Below, one piece after another: positions 9,276 to 21,551 of a DNA stretch of 64,000 nucleotides (positions are counted from its first letter, which is position 1; each line of letters opens with the position of its first letter). A program made the position numbers and the translations under genes. The stretch covers positions 1,881,001-1,945,000 of the forward strand of contig NZ_CP090975.1 in the NCBI RefSeq assembly GCF_021513215.1, read 5' to 3'. The notes beneath the pieces are model-generated. The model saw nothing but the letters and a program-made list of their open reading frames with translations, was not told the origin of the DNA and ran no database searches. The stretch comes from Suttonella sp. R2A3 (lineage in GTDB: Bacteria; Pseudomonadota; Gammaproteobacteria; Cardiobacteriales; Cardiobacteriaceae).

Positions 9276-9377
9276 GGTGGTTTTTAATAGAGATGTCAGG
9301 CTAGTATAAAGGAATCAATAAGCGCAATGAACCGCGATATTTTTACACTATTGGTAGGCAATCAGGCAATAGATCGT

Positions 9378-9383
9378 TATAAT
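9378..9383 (+). promoter_or_regulatory. Probable -10 box upstream of typA
   Basis: A perfect TATAAT lies 37 bases before the typA start. No good -35 is found at 16-18 bases (TTGGTA sits 21 bases away), so the promoter assignment is tentative. Confidence 0.45.
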
Positions 9384-9420
9384 ATGCGCCCTTTTTTTAT
9401 CATGAGTGTGCCCTGTGAGC

Positions 9421-11238
9421 ATGAATAACGACGTTTCTAAAATCCGCAACATCGCCATTGTGGCGCACGTTGACCACGGTAAAACCACCTTGGTTGACCA
9501 GTTGTTTCGCCAATCCGATACCTTGGCCGAACGCGCGGAAGTCTATGAACGCATGATGGACTCTATGGATCTTGAGCGCGAACGCGGCATCACAATCATG
9601 GCAAAAAATACCGCGATTCGTTGGCAGGATTACCAAATTAATATTGTCGATACCCCGGGACACGCCGATTTCGGTGGTGAAGTGGAACGCGTGTTGTCGA
9701 TGGTTGATTGTGTATTGCTGTTGGTTGACGCGATGGATGGCCCGATGCCGCAAACCCGTTTTGTGACGCAAAAAGCGTTTGATTTGGGTTTGAAGCCGAT
9801 TGTGGTGATCAACAAAATCGACCGTCCAGGTGCGCGCGCTGATTGGGTGCTCGATGAAACCTTTGATCTGTTTGATCGCTTGGGTGCAACCGATGAGCAG
9901 CTTGATTTCCCAATCATTTATGCTTCCGGATTAAACGGTTATGCCGGCGATAACGCAGACATTCGTGAAGGCGATATGACGCCATTATTTGAGGCGATTG
10001 TTGAGCATGTGAACCCACCACAAGTTGATCGCGAAAAACCGTTTCGCATGCAGGTTTCTTCACTCGATTACTCCAGTTATACCGGAGTTATCGGGGTAGG
10101 GCGTATTGAGCGTGGTTCGATTAAAACCAACACACCGGTGAAAGTGGTTGGTCGTGAAGGCGATACGCGCAACGCTCGTGTGCTGCAGATTTTTAAGTTT
10201 CTCGGTTTGGAGAAGGTGGAAGTCGATAGCGCCGCAGCAGGCGATATCATTTCCTTTACCGGGATTGATCCGCTCTATATTTCCGATACGCTGTGTGACC
10301 CGAATCATGTTGAAGCGTTACCAAGCTTGAGTGTTGATGAGCCGACGATGAGTATGACCTTCCAGGTCAATACCTCACCATTTGCTGGCCGTGAAGGGAA
10401 ATTCGTTACCAGCCGACAAATCAAAGAGCGCCTTGACCGTGAGTTGATTCATAACGTGGCGTTGCGCGTGCAAGACATGGATGATCCGGATAAGTTTAAA
10501 GTCTCCGGTCGTGGTGAGCTGCATTTATCGATTTTGATTGAAACGATGCGTCGTGAGGGCTACGAGCTTGGGGTGTCACGTCCGGAAGTTATTTTCAAAG
10601 AAGTCGATGGCGAAGTGCACGAACCTTATGAATTTGTGGTGCTTGATATCGATGAAGTCCACCAAGGTGGGGTCATGGAGCGCATGGGTGAGCGTAAAGC
10701 TGAGCTGAAAAATATGGTGCCCGATGGTAAGGGGCGTATGCGCTTGGAATACATTATCCCGACGCGTGGTTTGATTGGTTTTCAAACCGAGTTCATGACG
10801 CTAACTTCTGGTTCAGGGCTGAAATTCCAAACCTTTGACCACTACGCGCCGAAAAAACAAGGCTTAGGGAAAACGCGCCATAATGGGGTGTTGATTGCGA
10901 TGGCAGAAGGTAAGGCACTGGCGTATGCACTGTATAACTTGCAAGACCGCGGCCGCTTGTTTCTTGGTCATGGCGAGGAAGTCTATGAAGGGATGGTGAT
11001 CGGTATCCATAGTCGTGATAACGATCTCACCGTTAATCCATTGAAGGCCAAGCAGCTGACCAATATGCGTGCAGCCGGTAGTGATGAGAACTTAATCCTC
11101 ACGCCACCGATTCGCAACACGCTCGAACAAGCGTTGGAATTCATCGACGATGATGAATTGGTTGAAGTGACCCCGAAATCAATCCGCATCCGTAAAAAAT
11201 TCCTCAAAGAGCACGAACGTAAGCGCGCGAATAAATAA
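9421..11238 (+). CDS. typA: Ribosome-associated translational GTPase TypA/BipA
   Basis: GTPase of the EF-G-like family that binds the 70S ribosome and helps large-subunit assembly and stress adaptation. The P-loop AHVDHGKT is at residues 15-22, then [12 protein letters not shown] (switch I), [11 protein letters not shown] (switch II) and NKIDRPGAR (G4). These are followed by the beta-barrel, EF-G domain III/V-like parts and the TypA-specific C-terminus ending [16 protein letters not shown] 9421 is chosen because it gives the normal short N-terminus (605 residues); the in-frame GTG 15 bases upstream is less likely. Confidence 0.97.
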   Translation: MNNDVSKIRNIAIVAHVDHGKTTLVDQLFRQSDTLAERAEVYERMMDSMDLERERGITIMAKNTAIRWQDYQINIVDTPGHADFGGEVERVLSMVDCVLLLVDAMDGPMPQTRFVTQKAFDLGLKPIVVINKIDRPGARADWVLDETFDLFDRLGATDEQLDFPIIYASGLNGYAGDNADIREGDMTPLFEAIVEHVNPPQVDREKPFRMQVSSLDYSSYTGVIGVGRIERGSIKTNTPVKVVGREGDTRNARVLQIFKFLGLEKVEVDSAAAGDIISFTGIDPLYISDTLCDPNHVEALPSLSVDEPTMSMTFQVNTSPFAGREGKFVTSRQIKERLDRELIHNVALRVQDMDDPDKFKVSGRGELHLSILIETMRREGYELGVSRPEVIFKEVDGEVHEPYEFVVLDIDEVHQGGVMERMGERKAELKNMVPDGKGRMRLEYIIPTRGLIGFQTEFMTLTSGSGLKFQTFDHYAPKKQGLGKTRHNGVLIAMAEGKALAYALYNLQDRGRLFLGHGEEVYEGMVIGIHSRDNDLTVNPLKAKQLTNMRAAGSDENLILTPPIRNTLEQALEFIDDDELVEVTPKSIRIRKKFLKEHERKRANK

Positions 11239-11341
11239 CTGATACAAGGTGTTAGTCGCGTATTGTTTTGTGAAATACAGTGCGCGGCTTAGCCTGTGTT
11301 GCGTGGTTTTAGGTAGGCAAAATATAGTCATTTTGCTATGA

Positions 11342-12412
<1,071 letters not shown>

Positions 12413-12421
12413 GAGAGCAGT

Positions 12422-14782
12422 ATGCGATTAAGTATCGATTGGTTGGCCGAATACGGCATTAGCTGTGACGCAGAAACTTTAGCACACCGCTTAACTATGG
12501 CAGGTTTAGAGGTTGATGAGGTTATTGCTGCCGCACCAGCCTTTAATAAGATTGTTATTGGTGAAGTGCGTTCGCTTGAAGCGCATCCCGATGCCGATAA
12601 ATTGCGCGTGGCGCAGGTTGATGTTGGCGAAGAAGAACTGTTACAAATTGTTTGCGGCGCGCCAAATGTTGCCGAAGGGGCAAAAGTGCCAACTGCACTT
12701 ATTGGTGCCAATTTGCCTGGTGATTTTAAAATTAAAAAATCCAAACTGCGCGGTGTGGCCTCTCATGGCATGCTTTGTTCAGCACGGGAGTTGGGTATCA
12801 GTGAAGACCACAGCGGCTTGATGATTTTGCCGGCTGATGCACCCGTTGGTGAGGATATTCGTGACTATTTACGCCTTAATGACACAATCTTAGATATTGA
12901 TTTAACCCCCAACCGCGCCGATGGATTTTCGATGCGTGGCTTGGCGCGTGAGGCGGCAGTGCTGCTTGAGCAAGAAGCGGATTTAACCTTGGCACAACTC
13001 GTTGATGGGGTAAATCCGGCGAGTATTAGTGTGCACAATGAAGTACCACAGGCGTGCCCTGTCTATCTTGCCCGTCAAATTAAAGGCATTGATCTAACGG
13101 TTGAAACGCCACTGTGGCTACAAGAACGCCTACGCCGCTTGGGTGTTCGCCCACATGATCCGGTGGTTGATGTAACAAATTATGTCATGATGAGCCTTGG
13201 TGCGCCGATGCATGCGTTTGATGCGGCGAAAATCGACGGTAATATTGTGGTGCGTTTTGCCAAAGCAGGCGAGACACTTGAATTACTTAACGAGCAGCGC
13301 GCTGAATTGGCAGACGATGTGTTGCTGATTGCTGATGAGCAAAAACCGTTGGCGGTTGCTGGCGTTATGGGTGGGGCTAATAGTGCCTGCTCAGAGACAA
13401 CCCGCGATATCGTTTTAGAAGCCGCATGGTTTGATCCGCTGGTGATTGCCGGTAAAGCGCGCCGCTTTGCGCTTGCCAGCGACAGTGCGCAGCGTTTTGA
13501 GCGCGGGGTTGATTATACAATTCAGCAAGCGGCGATGGCGCTAGCGACGCAGTTGATTAGCGAGATTTGCGGTGGTGAGGTGTATGAGGTAGTTACTGAT
13601 CAGCACGCTGAGCACTTACCGCAACGAGAAAAAATTGCTCTGCGCCGTGAGGCGATTGGCAAACGCATCGGTCGCAGCTATGACGACGCGCAAGTTGTTG
13701 ATATTTTACGGCGCTTAGGTTGTCAGGTGGCCGACGTTCAGTTCGGTTGGTCGGTTACGCCACCGACGTGGCGCTTTGATTTGGCGATTGAAGAAGATTT
13801 GATCGAAGAAGTGGTGCGTGTTAATGGATATGATCAAGTTGAAGCAGTTGTGCCAGTGCTCGATTATCGTCCGCGTGAAGCACAGAATAACTTAAGCTCG
13901 CATACTGAAAAATTGCTGCGTGCTGGTTTTTATGAAGCGATCACCTATAGCTTTATTGATCAAGACAGTCATCAGGCATTTTTCCCCGATGCACCGATTA
14001 TCCCACTGCAGAACCCAATCAGCGCCACGCTTGCTGAAATGCGCTTGAGCCTATTGCCGGGGCTGGTTAATGCTTTAGCGTATAACCGCAACCGCCAGCA
14101 GCAAGACCTGCGTTTGTTTGAAACCGGTAAAGTCTTTATCCCGCAAGGCGAAAAAGCGGTTGATTGTGTGCAGGAAACCCGCGTTGCTGGGGTGATGAGT
14201 GGTCGTGAGGCCCCTGAGCAGTGGTCGGTTGAGCCGCGCGCGATTGATTTTTATGATGTTAAGGCGGTGGTTGAAAACTTGCTCGATGGACGTGGCGACT
14301 ATCAGCCTACTAAGCAGCATTATTTGCACCCGGGTAAAGGGGCAGATGTGTTTATTGATGGACAGTATGTGGGCTGTATTGGTGCATTGCACCCAGCGCT
14401 CCGCCGCAGCCTAGGGATTAAAGGCAGCGATATTTGGGTATTTGAGCTTAATACGGCAGCACTGATAGATCCAGAGGTAAGCCGTTTCCAGGCATTGAAT
14501 AAATACCCATCGGTACGTCGCGATTTAGCGTTAGTGCTTGATCAATCAGTTGCTGCGGCAGCTATTGCAAAAGTGGTGAATGATTCAGTGGGTGAATTAC
14601 TCGCCGACCAGTTCTTTTTTGACCAATATGAAGGCGAAAGACTGGGCGAAAATAAGAAAAGTTTAGCACTGGCTATTGTCCTACAAGATAAGGATAAAAC
14701 CTTGCAAGATGAAGAAGTTGAGCGTATCATTGCCAACCTTGTTGCGCAATTCAAGCGCTCGTTTAACGCAGAATTAAGGTAA
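12422..14782 (+). CDS. pheT: Phenylalanine--tRNA ligase beta subunit
   Basis: Large subunit of PheRS, 786 residues, close to the 795 of E. coli. The N-terminal OB-fold tRNA-binding domain ([20 protein letters not shown], residues about 42-61) is followed by the B3/B4 editing domain, the B5 domain, the catalytic-like core (PNRADGF, later PLQNPIS) and the C-terminal anticodon-binding fold with [12 protein letters not shown]. An AGGAG site precedes the ATG. It lies in the conserved pheS-pheT-ihfA order. Confidence 0.97.
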   Translation: MRLSIDWLAEYGISCDAETLAHRLTMAGLEVDEVIAAAPAFNKIVIGEVRSLEAHPDADKLRVAQVDVGEEELLQIVCGAPNVAEGAKVPTALIGANLPGDFKIKKSKLRGVASHGMLCSARELGISEDHSGLMILPADAPVGEDIRDYLRLNDTILDIDLTPNRADGFSMRGLAREAAVLLEQEADLTLAQLVDGVNPASISVHNEVPQACPVYLARQIKGIDLTVETPLWLQERLRRLGVRPHDPVVDVTNYVMMSLGAPMHAFDAAKIDGNIVVRFAKAGETLELLNEQRAELADDVLLIADEQKPLAVAGVMGGANSACSETTRDIVLEAAWFDPLVIAGKARRFALASDSAQRFERGVDYTIQQAAMALATQLISEICGGEVYEVVTDQHAEHLPQREKIALRREAIGKRIGRSYDDAQVVDILRRLGCQVADVQFGWSVTPPTWRFDLAIEEDLIEEVVRVNGYDQVEAVVPVLDYRPREAQNNLSSHTEKLLRAGFYEAITYSFIDQDSHQAFFPDAPIIPLQNPISATLAEMRLSLLPGLVNALAYNRNRQQQDLRLFETGKVFIPQGEKAVDCVQETRVAGVMSGREAPEQWSVEPRAIDFYDVKAVVENLLDGRGDYQPTKQHYLHPGKGADVFIDGQYVGCIGALHPALRRSLGIKGSDIWVFELNTAALIDPEVSRFQALNKYPSVRRDLALVLDQSVAAAAIAKVVNDSVGELLADQFFFDQYEGERLGENKKSLALAIVLQDKDKTLQDEEVERIIANLVAQFKRSFNAELR

Positions 14783-14787
14783 GTAGA

Positions 14788-15084
14788 ATGACACTAACAA
14801 AAGCGGATATCGTTGAATCCATTATCATGCAAATTGGCGTTGAGCGCCCTGAGGCAAAACAGATCGTTGATGATTTGTTTGAAGAAATCCGTATTTGCCT
14901 CGCTGAAGGGGAAGCAGTGAAGTTATCAGGGTTTGGTAACTTCGAACTACGCGAGAAAAATCAGCGTCCTGGACGCAACCCGAAAACCGGTGAAGAAATT
15001 CCTATTACCGCGCGTCACGTGGTGAGCTTTAAAGCAGGGCAAAAACTCAAAGTACGTGTGGCTGAGAGTAAACCACGCGCTTAA
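14788..15084 (+). CDS. ihfA: Integration host factor subunit alpha
   Basis: DNA-bending protein of 98 residues of the HU/IHF family that pairs with IhfB. The conserved [21 protein letters not shown] stretch forms the beta-ribbon arm that inserts its proline into the minor groove. It follows pheT by 5 bases, as in many gammaproteobacteria, and is probably cotranscribed with it. Confidence 0.97.
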   Translation: MTLTKADIVESIIMQIGVERPEAKQIVDDLFEEIRICLAEGEAVKLSGFGNFELREKNQRPGRNPKTGEEIPITARHVVSFKAGQKLKVRVAESKPRA

Positions 15085-15121
15085 GGGTTCGCACTCGCTT
15101 CATACGGCATGACGCCACAGC

Positions 15122-15168
15122 TTGGGCATCCATGCAAAATTGCTTAGCGATTTCGTGTGGATGCCCAA
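15122..15168 (+). repeat. Long-range inverted repeat between ihfA and yebC
   Basis: Perfect 11-base arms TTGGGCATCCA (15122-15132) and TGGATGCCCAA (15158-15168) with a 25-base loop. It is not followed by a T-run, so it is not a classic terminator. A TATAAT at 15174-15179 follows directly and may be the yebC -10 box. Confidence 0.6.
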
Positions 15169-15269
15169 TGTATTATAATCAACCCCCAAAGCACCATTGG
15201 GCTGGATTGCGAGGCTATCACCCTCTCGATCCATCGATTGATCAGTTTAGAATTTCGGAGAATGAATGT

Positions 15270-16004
15270 ATGGCAGGCCACAGTAAATGGGCAAATATTA
15301 AACATAAAAAAGCCAAAGAGGATGCGAAACGCGGCAAAGTATTTACCCGCTTGATTCGTGAGCTCACGGTCGCTGCACGTGCCGGCGGTTCAGACCCCGA
15401 CAGCAATCCACGTTTGCGCTTGGCGATCACCAAAGCCCAAGCCGAAAATATGCCTAAAGACACCATGGATCGCGCAGTGAAGCGTGGTGCCGGTGAGCTT
15501 GATGGGCAGCAAATGGAAGAAATCCGCTACGAAGGTTATGGTCCGGGCGGTGTGGCGATCATGGTTGATTGCTTGAGCGATAACCGCAACCGTACGGTGG
15601 GCGAAGTGCGTCATGCTTTTAGTAAGGCGGGCGGAAATTTAGGTACGTCTGGTTCGGTGGCGTTTCAGTTTGAAGAACGTGGTGTGCTGTTTTTCGCTGA
15701 CGTTGCTGATGAAGAACTGATCCTTGAAGCGGCCCTTGAAGGGGGTGCTGATGATGTGGTGTTCGATGAAGGCAGCGCAGAAGTGTTAACCACCCCCGAG
15801 GCTTATGCTGAGACTTATGAAACTCTGGTTGCTGCAGGATTTGAGCCGGATGATAGCGAAGTGACGATGCGTGCGGAGAATTTATCGCCAGTTTCCGCTG
15901 AAGACGCGGAGAAAGTGTTGCGTTTGATCGATCGTCTTGAAGAATTAGATGATACGCAAAATGTGTATACCAACGCTGATTTTCCTGAGGATTTTAACGC
16001 CTAA
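15270..16004 (+). CDS. yebC: YebC/PmpR family transcriptional/translational regulator
   Basis: TACO1/YebC family protein of 244 residues. It starts with the family hallmark [23 protein letters not shown], which fixes the start at ATG 15270; an ORF extension upstream has no homology. A GGAG ribosome site lies just upstream. Members are reported as DNA-binding regulators and more recently as factors that relieve ribosome pausing at proline-rich stretches. It sits 2 bases ahead of ruvC in the conserved yebC-ruvCAB cluster. Confidence 0.96.
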   Translation: MAGHSKWANIKHKKAKEDAKRGKVFTRLIRELTVAARAGGSDPDSNPRLRLAITKAQAENMPKDTMDRAVKRGAGELDGQQMEEIRYEGYGPGGVAIMVDCLSDNRNRTVGEVRHAFSKAGGNLGTSGSVAFQFEERGVLFFADVADEELILEAALEGGADDVVFDEGSAEVLTTPEAYAETYETLVAAGFEPDDSEVTMRAENLSPVSAEDAEKVLRLIDRLEELDDTQNVYTNADFPEDFNA

Positions 16005-16006
16005 CG

Positions 16007-16531
16007 ATGAACAACACACGCCGCATTCTTGGTATTGACCCGGGTTCGCAAATTACCGGTTATGGGATTGTTGATCTGTGTGGTAATACCGTGCGCTATA
16101 TCGATAGCGGCTGTGTGCGCTTGGCCAAAGAAGAGATGCCGGTGCGTTTGATGATGATCCATCAAGCGATCGGTGAATTGGTGGCGCAATACCAGCCGCA
16201 GGAATTTGCCATTGAGTCGATTTTTGTGCATAAAAACCCCAATTCCGCACTCAAGCTCGGGCAAGCACGTGGGGTGGCGATTTGTGCGGCGGTGTTGGCT
16301 GAGTTACCGGTGAGCGAATATGCGGCAAAAAGCATCAAGCAGGCGGTGGTCGGACAGGGTGGCGCGGATAAATTGCAGGTGCAACATATGGTGAAAATCT
16401 TGCTTAACTGTAGTGGGGCGATTCAAAGCGATGCCGCAGATGCTTTAGCGGTTGCACTGACGCATGCCCATCATTTACAAACCCAACATCGACGGCAACG
16501 TGGTGGTGTTAGTAGCGCTTGGGAGGGCTGA
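16007..16531 (+). CDS. ruvC: Crossover junction endodeoxyribonuclease RuvC
   Basis: Holliday junction resolvase, 174 residues, that nicks both strands symmetrically. The catalytic acidic residues include the Asp in LGIDPGS (residue 11) and the Glu in FAIESIFVHKN; the later DAADALAVALTHAH segment gives the C-terminal Asp pair. Its stop codon overlaps the start of ruvA (TGATG). Confidence 0.97.
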   Translation: MNNTRRILGIDPGSQITGYGIVDLCGNTVRYIDSGCVRLAKEEMPVRLMMIHQAIGELVAQYQPQEFAIESIFVHKNPNSALKLGQARGVAICAAVLAELPVSEYAAKSIKQAVVGQGGADKLQVQHMVKILLNCSGAIQSDAADALAVALTHAHHLQTQHRRQRGGVSSAWEG

Positions 16532-17142
16532 TGATAGGTTATTTACGGGGTCAGGTGTTGGTCAAACAAGGCAATACCTTGATTGTTGAAACCGGCGGTG
16601 TCGGCTATGAAGTGAGTGTGCCAGTGTCTGTGATTGAACAAGTCAGTCAGGGCTCAGAAAGTGCGCTGTTTATTCACCATAATGTGCGTGAAGACGGACA
16701 TTACCTGTTTGGATTTATTGATTTAGCGCAAAGACAGCTGTTTCGTGAGCTGATCCGTGTGAGCGGAATTGGCCCGAAAATGGCGCTGCTGATTTTGTCT
16801 GGCTTTAGTGTGGACAGCTTCGTGCGTCTGGTACGTGAACAAAACAGCGCGGCGTTAGTCAAATTACCCGGTGTGGGCAAAAAAACCGCTGAACGCTTGT
16901 TGATCGAGCTGCACGATCGGGTCGGTAAAACCTTTGCTGGCGTGGGTGAGGATACAAGTGTTGATCAACCAGGCCATGATGCGGCGGTTGAAACCGAAGA
17001 AGCGCTGGTCGCACTCGGCTACAAACCAGCAGCAGCAGCGAAAATGGTCGATCAAGCGCGTCGTGCTTTAGGTGATGGTGTGCACAGTACCGACCAACTG
17101 CTGCGTGAGGTGTTGAAATCGCATGTGCCACGAGGACTATGA
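16531..17142 (+). CDS. ruvA: Holliday junction branch migration protein RuvA
   Basis: Tetrameric junction-binding protein of 203 residues. It starts [10 protein letters not shown] with an OB fold, then has the two helix-hairpin-helix motifs ([15 protein letters not shown] and [16 protein letters not shown]) and ends in the small C-terminal domain that contacts RuvB ([18 protein letters not shown]). ATG 16531 overlaps the ruvC stop; a longer in-frame start 12 bases upstream is unlikely. Confidence 0.97.
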   Translation: MIGYLRGQVLVKQGNTLIVETGGVGYEVSVPVSVIEQVSQGSESALFIHHNVREDGHYLFGFIDLAQRQLFRELIRVSGIGPKMALLILSGFSVDSFVRLVREQNSAALVKLPGVGKKTAERLLIELHDRVGKTFAGVGEDTSVDQPGHDAAVETEEALVALGYKPAAAAKMVDQARRALGDGVHSTDQLLREVLKSHVPRGL

Positions 17143-18149
17143 TGATTGAATCGGATAGATTGATTGCTGGTGAAGGACAAGGTCAGGAAGAGCAAGCGAT
17201 TGAGCGCGCGGTGCGGCCGAAAAAACTCGCCGATTATGTGGGCCAAGATGACCTGAAAGCGCAGATGTCGATTTTTATCGAAGCGGCATTAGCCCGTCAC
17301 GATGCGCTCGATCATGTGTTGTTATTTGGCCCGCCCGGTTTGGGAAAAACGACGCTTGCTGGCATTATTGCGGCTGAGCTCGGCGTTAGCCTGCGCCAAA
17401 CCTCAGGGCCAGTGCTTGACAAGGCCGGTGATCTAGCGGCGATTCTCACCAATCTAGAACCGCACGATGTGCTCTTTATTGATGAAATTCACCGTCTTTC
17501 GCCAGCGGTTGAAGAAGTGCTCTATCCGGCGATGGAAGACTATCAAATTGATATCTTGATTGGTGAAGGGCCGGCCGCACGTTCGGTTAAACTCGATTTA
17601 CCACCATTTACCTTGGTCGGTGCGACCACACGCAGTGGTTTGCTCACCGCACCATTACGTGACCGTTTTGGGATTACACAGAACCTCAAGTTCTACCACC
17701 CCGATGAACTGACCCGTATTGTATTGCGCGCTGCCTCACTGCTTGGGGTCAATATGGAAGAAGCCGGTGCGGCTGAAATCGGTAAGCGCTCTCGTGGCAC
17801 GCCACGGATTGCTAATCGTCTTTTGCGTCGGGTGCGCGATTATGCCGAAGTGCGTGGGCAAGGTGTGGTTAGTAAAACGATGGCTGATGAAGCGTTAGCG
17901 TTGTTGGCGATTGACGCGCTGGGTTTTGATGAACTTGACCGTCGGTTACTTGAGCGGATTGTCCATCATTTTGCTGGTGGCCCGGTTGGTTTAGATACGC
18001 TATCAGCGAGCGTTGGTGAAGAGCGCGGTACGCTAGAAGATGTGGTCGAGCCGTATCTTATCCAACATGGTTTTATTCAACGGACACCACGAGGCCGTGT
18101 GGCAACCGAGCGGGCATATACCCATTTAGGTGTCGAGATACCAGAATAA
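17139..18149 (+). CDS. ruvB: Holliday junction ATP-dependent DNA helicase RuvB
   Basis: AAA+ motor of 336 residues that drives branch migration with RuvA. Walker A is [12 protein letters not shown], Walker B FIDEIHRL, and sensor 1 [20 protein letters not shown]; the C-terminal winged helix ends with [15 protein letters not shown]. The start overlaps the ruvA stop by 4 bases. The operon ends in an intrinsic terminator. Confidence 0.98.
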   Translation: MMIESDRLIAGEGQGQEEQAIERAVRPKKLADYVGQDDLKAQMSIFIEAALARHDALDHVLLFGPPGLGKTTLAGIIAAELGVSLRQTSGPVLDKAGDLAAILTNLEPHDVLFIDEIHRLSPAVEEVLYPAMEDYQIDILIGEGPAARSVKLDLPPFTLVGATTRSGLLTAPLRDRFGITQNLKFYHPDELTRIVLRAASLLGVNMEEAGAAEIGKRSRGTPRIANRLLRRVRDYAEVRGQGVVSKTMADEALALLAIDALGFDELDRRLLERIVHHFAGGPVGLDTLSASVGEERGTLEDVVEPYLIQHGFIQRTPRGRVATERAYTHLGVEIPE

Positions 18150-18171
18150 TATTCTTTGATTTCTAGACAAT

Positions 18172-18199
18172 AAAAAAGCCCGCCTGAGCGGGCTTTTTT
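18172..18199. terminator. Bidirectional intrinsic terminator between ruvB and mdh
   Basis: Perfect 12-base arms AAAAAAGCCCGC / GCGGGCTTTTTT with loop CTGA. A-run on one side and T-run on the other let it stop both the ruv operon and the convergent mdh transcript. Confidence 0.93.
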
Positions 18200-18213
18200 A
18201 ACGAGTTTGGTGA

Positions 18214-19194
18214 TTAACCGAGCAGTTTTTCTACCGCAGCGCGTTCTTCGCGTAACTCTTGTTCGGTTGCATTCATGCGCTCACGGCTAAAGTCGCTAAT
18301 CTCAAGGCCTTGCACGATTTCATAACTGCCATTTTTGCAGCGGCAAGGGTAAGAGTAAATGATGCCTGGCTCGATACCGTAAGAACCGTCTGCTGGTACA
18401 GCCATGCTCACCCAATCATCACCTTCAGTACCGAGCGCCCAAGTGCGCATGTGGTCGATGGCTGAAGAAGCGGCAGAGGCGGCTGATGATGCGCCACGTG
18501 CTTTGATGATCGCCGCGCCACGCTGTTGTACATCCGGGATAAAGGTATTTTCGTACCAATCTTGCGCGACGATATCAGTCGCCGCTTGGCCTTTAACGCT
18601 TGCTTGGCTGATATCCGGGTATTGGGTGGCCGAGTGGTTGCCCCAAATCGTCATGTGTTTGATATCAGTTGAGTGGCTGTCGGTTTTTTCCGCTAATTGG
18701 CTCAGCGCACGGTTATGATCCAAACGCGTCATCGCGGTGAAGTTTTTAGGATTAAGATCTGGGGCGGCAGCTTGTGCAATTAACGCATTGGTGTTGGCTG
18801 GGTTACCGACAACCAACACTTTAACATCACGTGAGGCGTGGTCGTTTAACGCTTTACCTTGCGGGCCAAAAATGGCACCGTTGGCTTCGAGCAAATCTTT
18901 ACGTTCCATGCCAGGGCCACGAGGACGCGCACCGACCAACATCGCATAATCACAGTCTTTAAAAGCGACATTCGCGTCGTCTGTGGCAACGATGTCTTGC
19001 AGGAGTGGGAATGCGCAGTCATTGAGCTCCATGACTACCCCTTTTAGCGCGTCCAAGGCCGGGGTAATTTCAAGCAATTGCAAAATAATTGGCTGATTTG
19101 GTCCCAGCATATCGCCAGCGGCAATACGAAATGCCATAGCGTAGCCGATGTTACCGGCAGCGCCTGTGATGGTTACACGAACGGGGGATGTCAT
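18214..19194 (-). CDS. mdh: Malate dehydrogenase
   Basis: NAD-dependent TCA-cycle enzyme that oxidises malate to oxaloacetate. The 326-residue protein belongs to the longer, cytosolic-type bacterial MDH group. The NAD-binding motif is GAAGNIGY (11-18), the substrate arginines lie in [15 protein letters not shown], the catalytic Asp in TRLDHNRA and the catalytic His in [11 protein letters not shown]. An AGGAGC ribosome site precedes the ATG and a TATACT box (19228-19233, minus) is a likely -10. It converges with ruvB at a shared terminator. Confidence 0.97.
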   Translation of the reverse strand: MTSPVRVTITGAAGNIGYAMAFRIAAGDMLGPNQPIILQLLEITPALDALKGVVMELNDCAFPLLQDIVATDDANVAFKDCDYAMLVGARPRGPGMERKDLLEANGAIFGPQGKALNDHASRDVKVLVVGNPANTNALIAQAAAPDLNPKNFTAMTRLDHNRALSQLAEKTDSHSTDIKHMTIWGNHSATQYPDISQASVKGQAATDIVAQDWYENTFIPDVQQRGAAIIKARGASSAASAASSAIDHMRTWALGTEGDDWVSMAVPADGSYGIEPGIIYSYPCRCKNGSYEIVQGLEISDFSRERMNATEQELREERAAVEKLLG

Positions 19195-19319
19195 AGAAGC
19201 TCCTGTGTTTTTGAAATTAAGATGTTAAGTATAACAGATAAACTTAAAGCAAAAATAATCACAAATTCAGGTAGAATGAAGCGAGTTTTCCTATGTGTAG
19301 AATCAAAAAGGAGTGGACC

Positions 19320-19814
19320 ATGACCCGAAAAATGCTGTTATTAGGGCTGTTATTCGCTTATGGTGTGGCATCAGCACAAAATGGCGATATGGGTCAGGTT
19401 GTGATTTATAAATGGGTCGAAAACGGCATCACCCATTATTCAAAAATGCCGCCGCGTAATATGAACGGGGTGGTGATGATTGATAAACATGGTCTAGAGA
19501 TCCAAGACGAAAGCGCTTTGCGTGCGAGCTATGAAGCAGCGATGCACCCGCTGCGCCCGGAATCACAATCCACAGAGCCTAGCGAAGAAAACGATTCAGT
19601 AGTGAGCGCAGCAGACAGCGATAAACCGCTGCCAGAAGGGAGTATTACCCGTGCAGAGCGTTGCGAACAAGCCCAACATGACATTGCCACGATTAAGAAT
19701 AACGAAGTCGTTTACGAAACCGATGCGCAGGGTAATTTGGTGCCGGTTTCGCAGGACGTTAAGGCCCAACGCTTAAAGAACGCTGAACAAACTGCTGCGC
19801 AAGTGTGTAAGTAA
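19320..19814 (+). CDS. DUF4124 domain-containing secreted protein
   Basis: Small exported protein of 164 residues. The signal peptide is MTRKMLLLGLLFAYGVASAQ, followed by a DUF4124-like segment (VVIYKWVENGITHYSKMPP, near residues 26-44) and an acidic, low-complexity linker. The C-terminal part has conserved-looking Cys residues (RAERCEQA and AAQVCK) that could pair in the periplasm. ATG 19320 is chosen because it follows an AAGGAG site and begins the signal peptide; an in-frame codon 27 bases upstream is not supported. Function unknown. proS starts 18 bases downstream. Confidence 0.8.
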   Translation: MTRKMLLLGLLFAYGVASAQNGDMGQVVIYKWVENGITHYSKMPPRNMNGVVMIDKHGLEIQDESALRASYEAAMHPLRPESQSTEPSEENDSVVSAADSDKPLPEGSITRAERCEQAQHDIATIKNNEVVYETDAQGNLVPVSQDVKAQRLKNAEQTAAQVCK

Positions 19815-19832
19815 TTAAGACGGAATAGAAGT

Positions 19833-21545
19833 ATGCGATTAGCGAATTATTGGCTGAGCACTCAGAAAGAAGTACCAGCCGAAGCGGAAGTGGTGAGCCA
19901 TCAATTAATGTTGCGCGCAGGCATGATTCGCCAAACGGCGGTCGGCGTGTATTCTTGGCTGCCGCTTGGGTTGAAAGTGTTGCGCAAGGTAGAGACTGTT
20001 GTGCGCGAGGAAATGGACCGCGCCGGCGCGCTAGAGCTGCTCATGCCAGGTGTTCAACCAGGTGACCTATGGCAAGAATCCGGACGCTGGCAAGATTATG
20101 GTCCGGAATTACTGCGTTTTGTCGACCGTCATAAGCGCGATTATTGTTTGGGTCCAACGCATGAAGAAGTGGTGACCGATTTGGTGCGTCGTGATGTCAG
20201 CAGTTATAAACAACTGCCGCTTAATGTGTATCAAGTGCAGTGGAAGTTTCGTGATGAAATCCGTCCACGCTTTGGCATCATGCGCGGTCGTGAATTCTTG
20301 ATGAAAGACGCGTATTCGTTTCACGTTGATCAAGCCTGTATGCAGCGCACCTATGACGCAATGCACGATGCCTACAGCCGTATTTTTACCCGCTTAGGTT
20401 TAGATTTTCGTGCCGTACTTGCCGATAATGGCTCGATTGGTGGAACGGGATCGCATGAGTTCCATGTGCTCGCTGCCACCGGTGAAGACGATATTGTCTT
20501 TTCTGATGATGGTCACTACGCCGCGAATATGGAGAAAGCCGAAGCCGCTGCGCCACAGACTGAACGCCCTGCGCCAACTGCAGCGATGGAAAAACGCGCA
20601 ACCCCACAAGTAAAAACGATTGCTGATTTGGTCTCGGCGCACGATATACCGATCGAGCGCACGATTAAAACGCTGATGGTTGATGGCGTTGAAGGCGGTG
20701 TGGTAGCGTTAGTGGTGCGTGGTGATCATGAACTAAACGCGATCAAGGCAGAGCAGCTTCCGGCAGTCGCTGAACCGCTTACCATGGCGAGCGAAGAAAA
20801 AGTACGTGCGCTGGTTGGTGCAGGCTTTGGCTCACTCGGTCCGGTTGGGCTGGATATCCCGGTAATTGTTGATCGCGATGCAGCGTTAATTGCTGATTTT
20901 GCGGCAGGGGCCAATGAAGACGATTACCACTACTTCAATATTAACTGGCAACGCGATGTCGCGGTGGCCGAAGTCGCTGATATTCGTAATGTGGTTGCGG
21001 GTGATCTTGCACCTGACGGGCAAAGCAAGCTGTCGATTAAGCGCGGTATTGAAGTAGGACATATTTTCCAGCTTGGCGATAAATATTCGGCTTCGATGGG
21101 CCTTGATGTGCTCGGTGAGAACGGCAAACCGGTGACGCCATTGATGGGTTGCTATGGGATTGGTGTGTCGCGTATTGTGGCGGCAGCGATTGAGCAAAAC
21201 CACGATGATAACGGCATCATTTGGCCACAGGCGCTGGCGCCATTTACGGTGGCTGTGTTACCGATTAACGGACATAAATCACCAGCGGTTGCTGAGGCAG
21301 CAGAAAAGCTCTATCAGCAATTATGCGATGCAGGTGTGGACGCCTTGCTCGATGATCGCGGTAAACGACCAGGCTTTATGTTTGCCGATATGGATTTAAT
21401 TGGCATTCCGGCACGGATTGTCATTTCTGATAAAACCTTAGCAGAGGCGGAAGTCGAGTTTAAGACACGTGGCGCAGCCGAATCCGAGCGTGTGTCGCTT
21501 AATGAGATTCTTGCCCGTGTCGTGAATATGAATAATCAGGAGTAG
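19833..21545 (+). CDS. proS: Proline--tRNA ligase
   Basis: Class II synthetase of 570 residues with the bacterial architecture. Motif 1/2 include [19 protein letters not shown] and [26 protein letters not shown]; an inserted YbaK-type editing domain (about 225-400) separates them from motif 3 ([12 protein letters not shown]) and the anticodon-binding domain ending in [20 protein letters not shown]. The editing domain hydrolyses Ala-tRNAPro. Confidence 0.97.
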   Translation: MRLANYWLSTQKEVPAEAEVVSHQLMLRAGMIRQTAVGVYSWLPLGLKVLRKVETVVREEMDRAGALELLMPGVQPGDLWQESGRWQDYGPELLRFVDRHKRDYCLGPTHEEVVTDLVRRDVSSYKQLPLNVYQVQWKFRDEIRPRFGIMRGREFLMKDAYSFHVDQACMQRTYDAMHDAYSRIFTRLGLDFRAVLADNGSIGGTGSHEFHVLAATGEDDIVFSDDGHYAANMEKAEAAAPQTERPAPTAAMEKRATPQVKTIADLVSAHDIPIERTIKTLMVDGVEGGVVALVVRGDHELNAIKAEQLPAVAEPLTMASEEKVRALVGAGFGSLGPVGLDIPVIVDRDAALIADFAAGANEDDYHYFNINWQRDVAVAEVADIRNVVAGDLAPDGQSKLSIKRGIEVGHIFQLGDKYSASMGLDVLGENGKPVTPLMGCYGIGVSRIVAAAIEQNHDDNGIIWPQALAPFTVAVLPINGHKSPAVAEAAEKLYQQLCDAGVDALLDDRGKRPGFMFADMDLIGIPARIVISDKTLAEAEVEFKTRGAAESERVSLNEILARVVNMNNQE

Positions 21546-21551
21546 GTCAGT

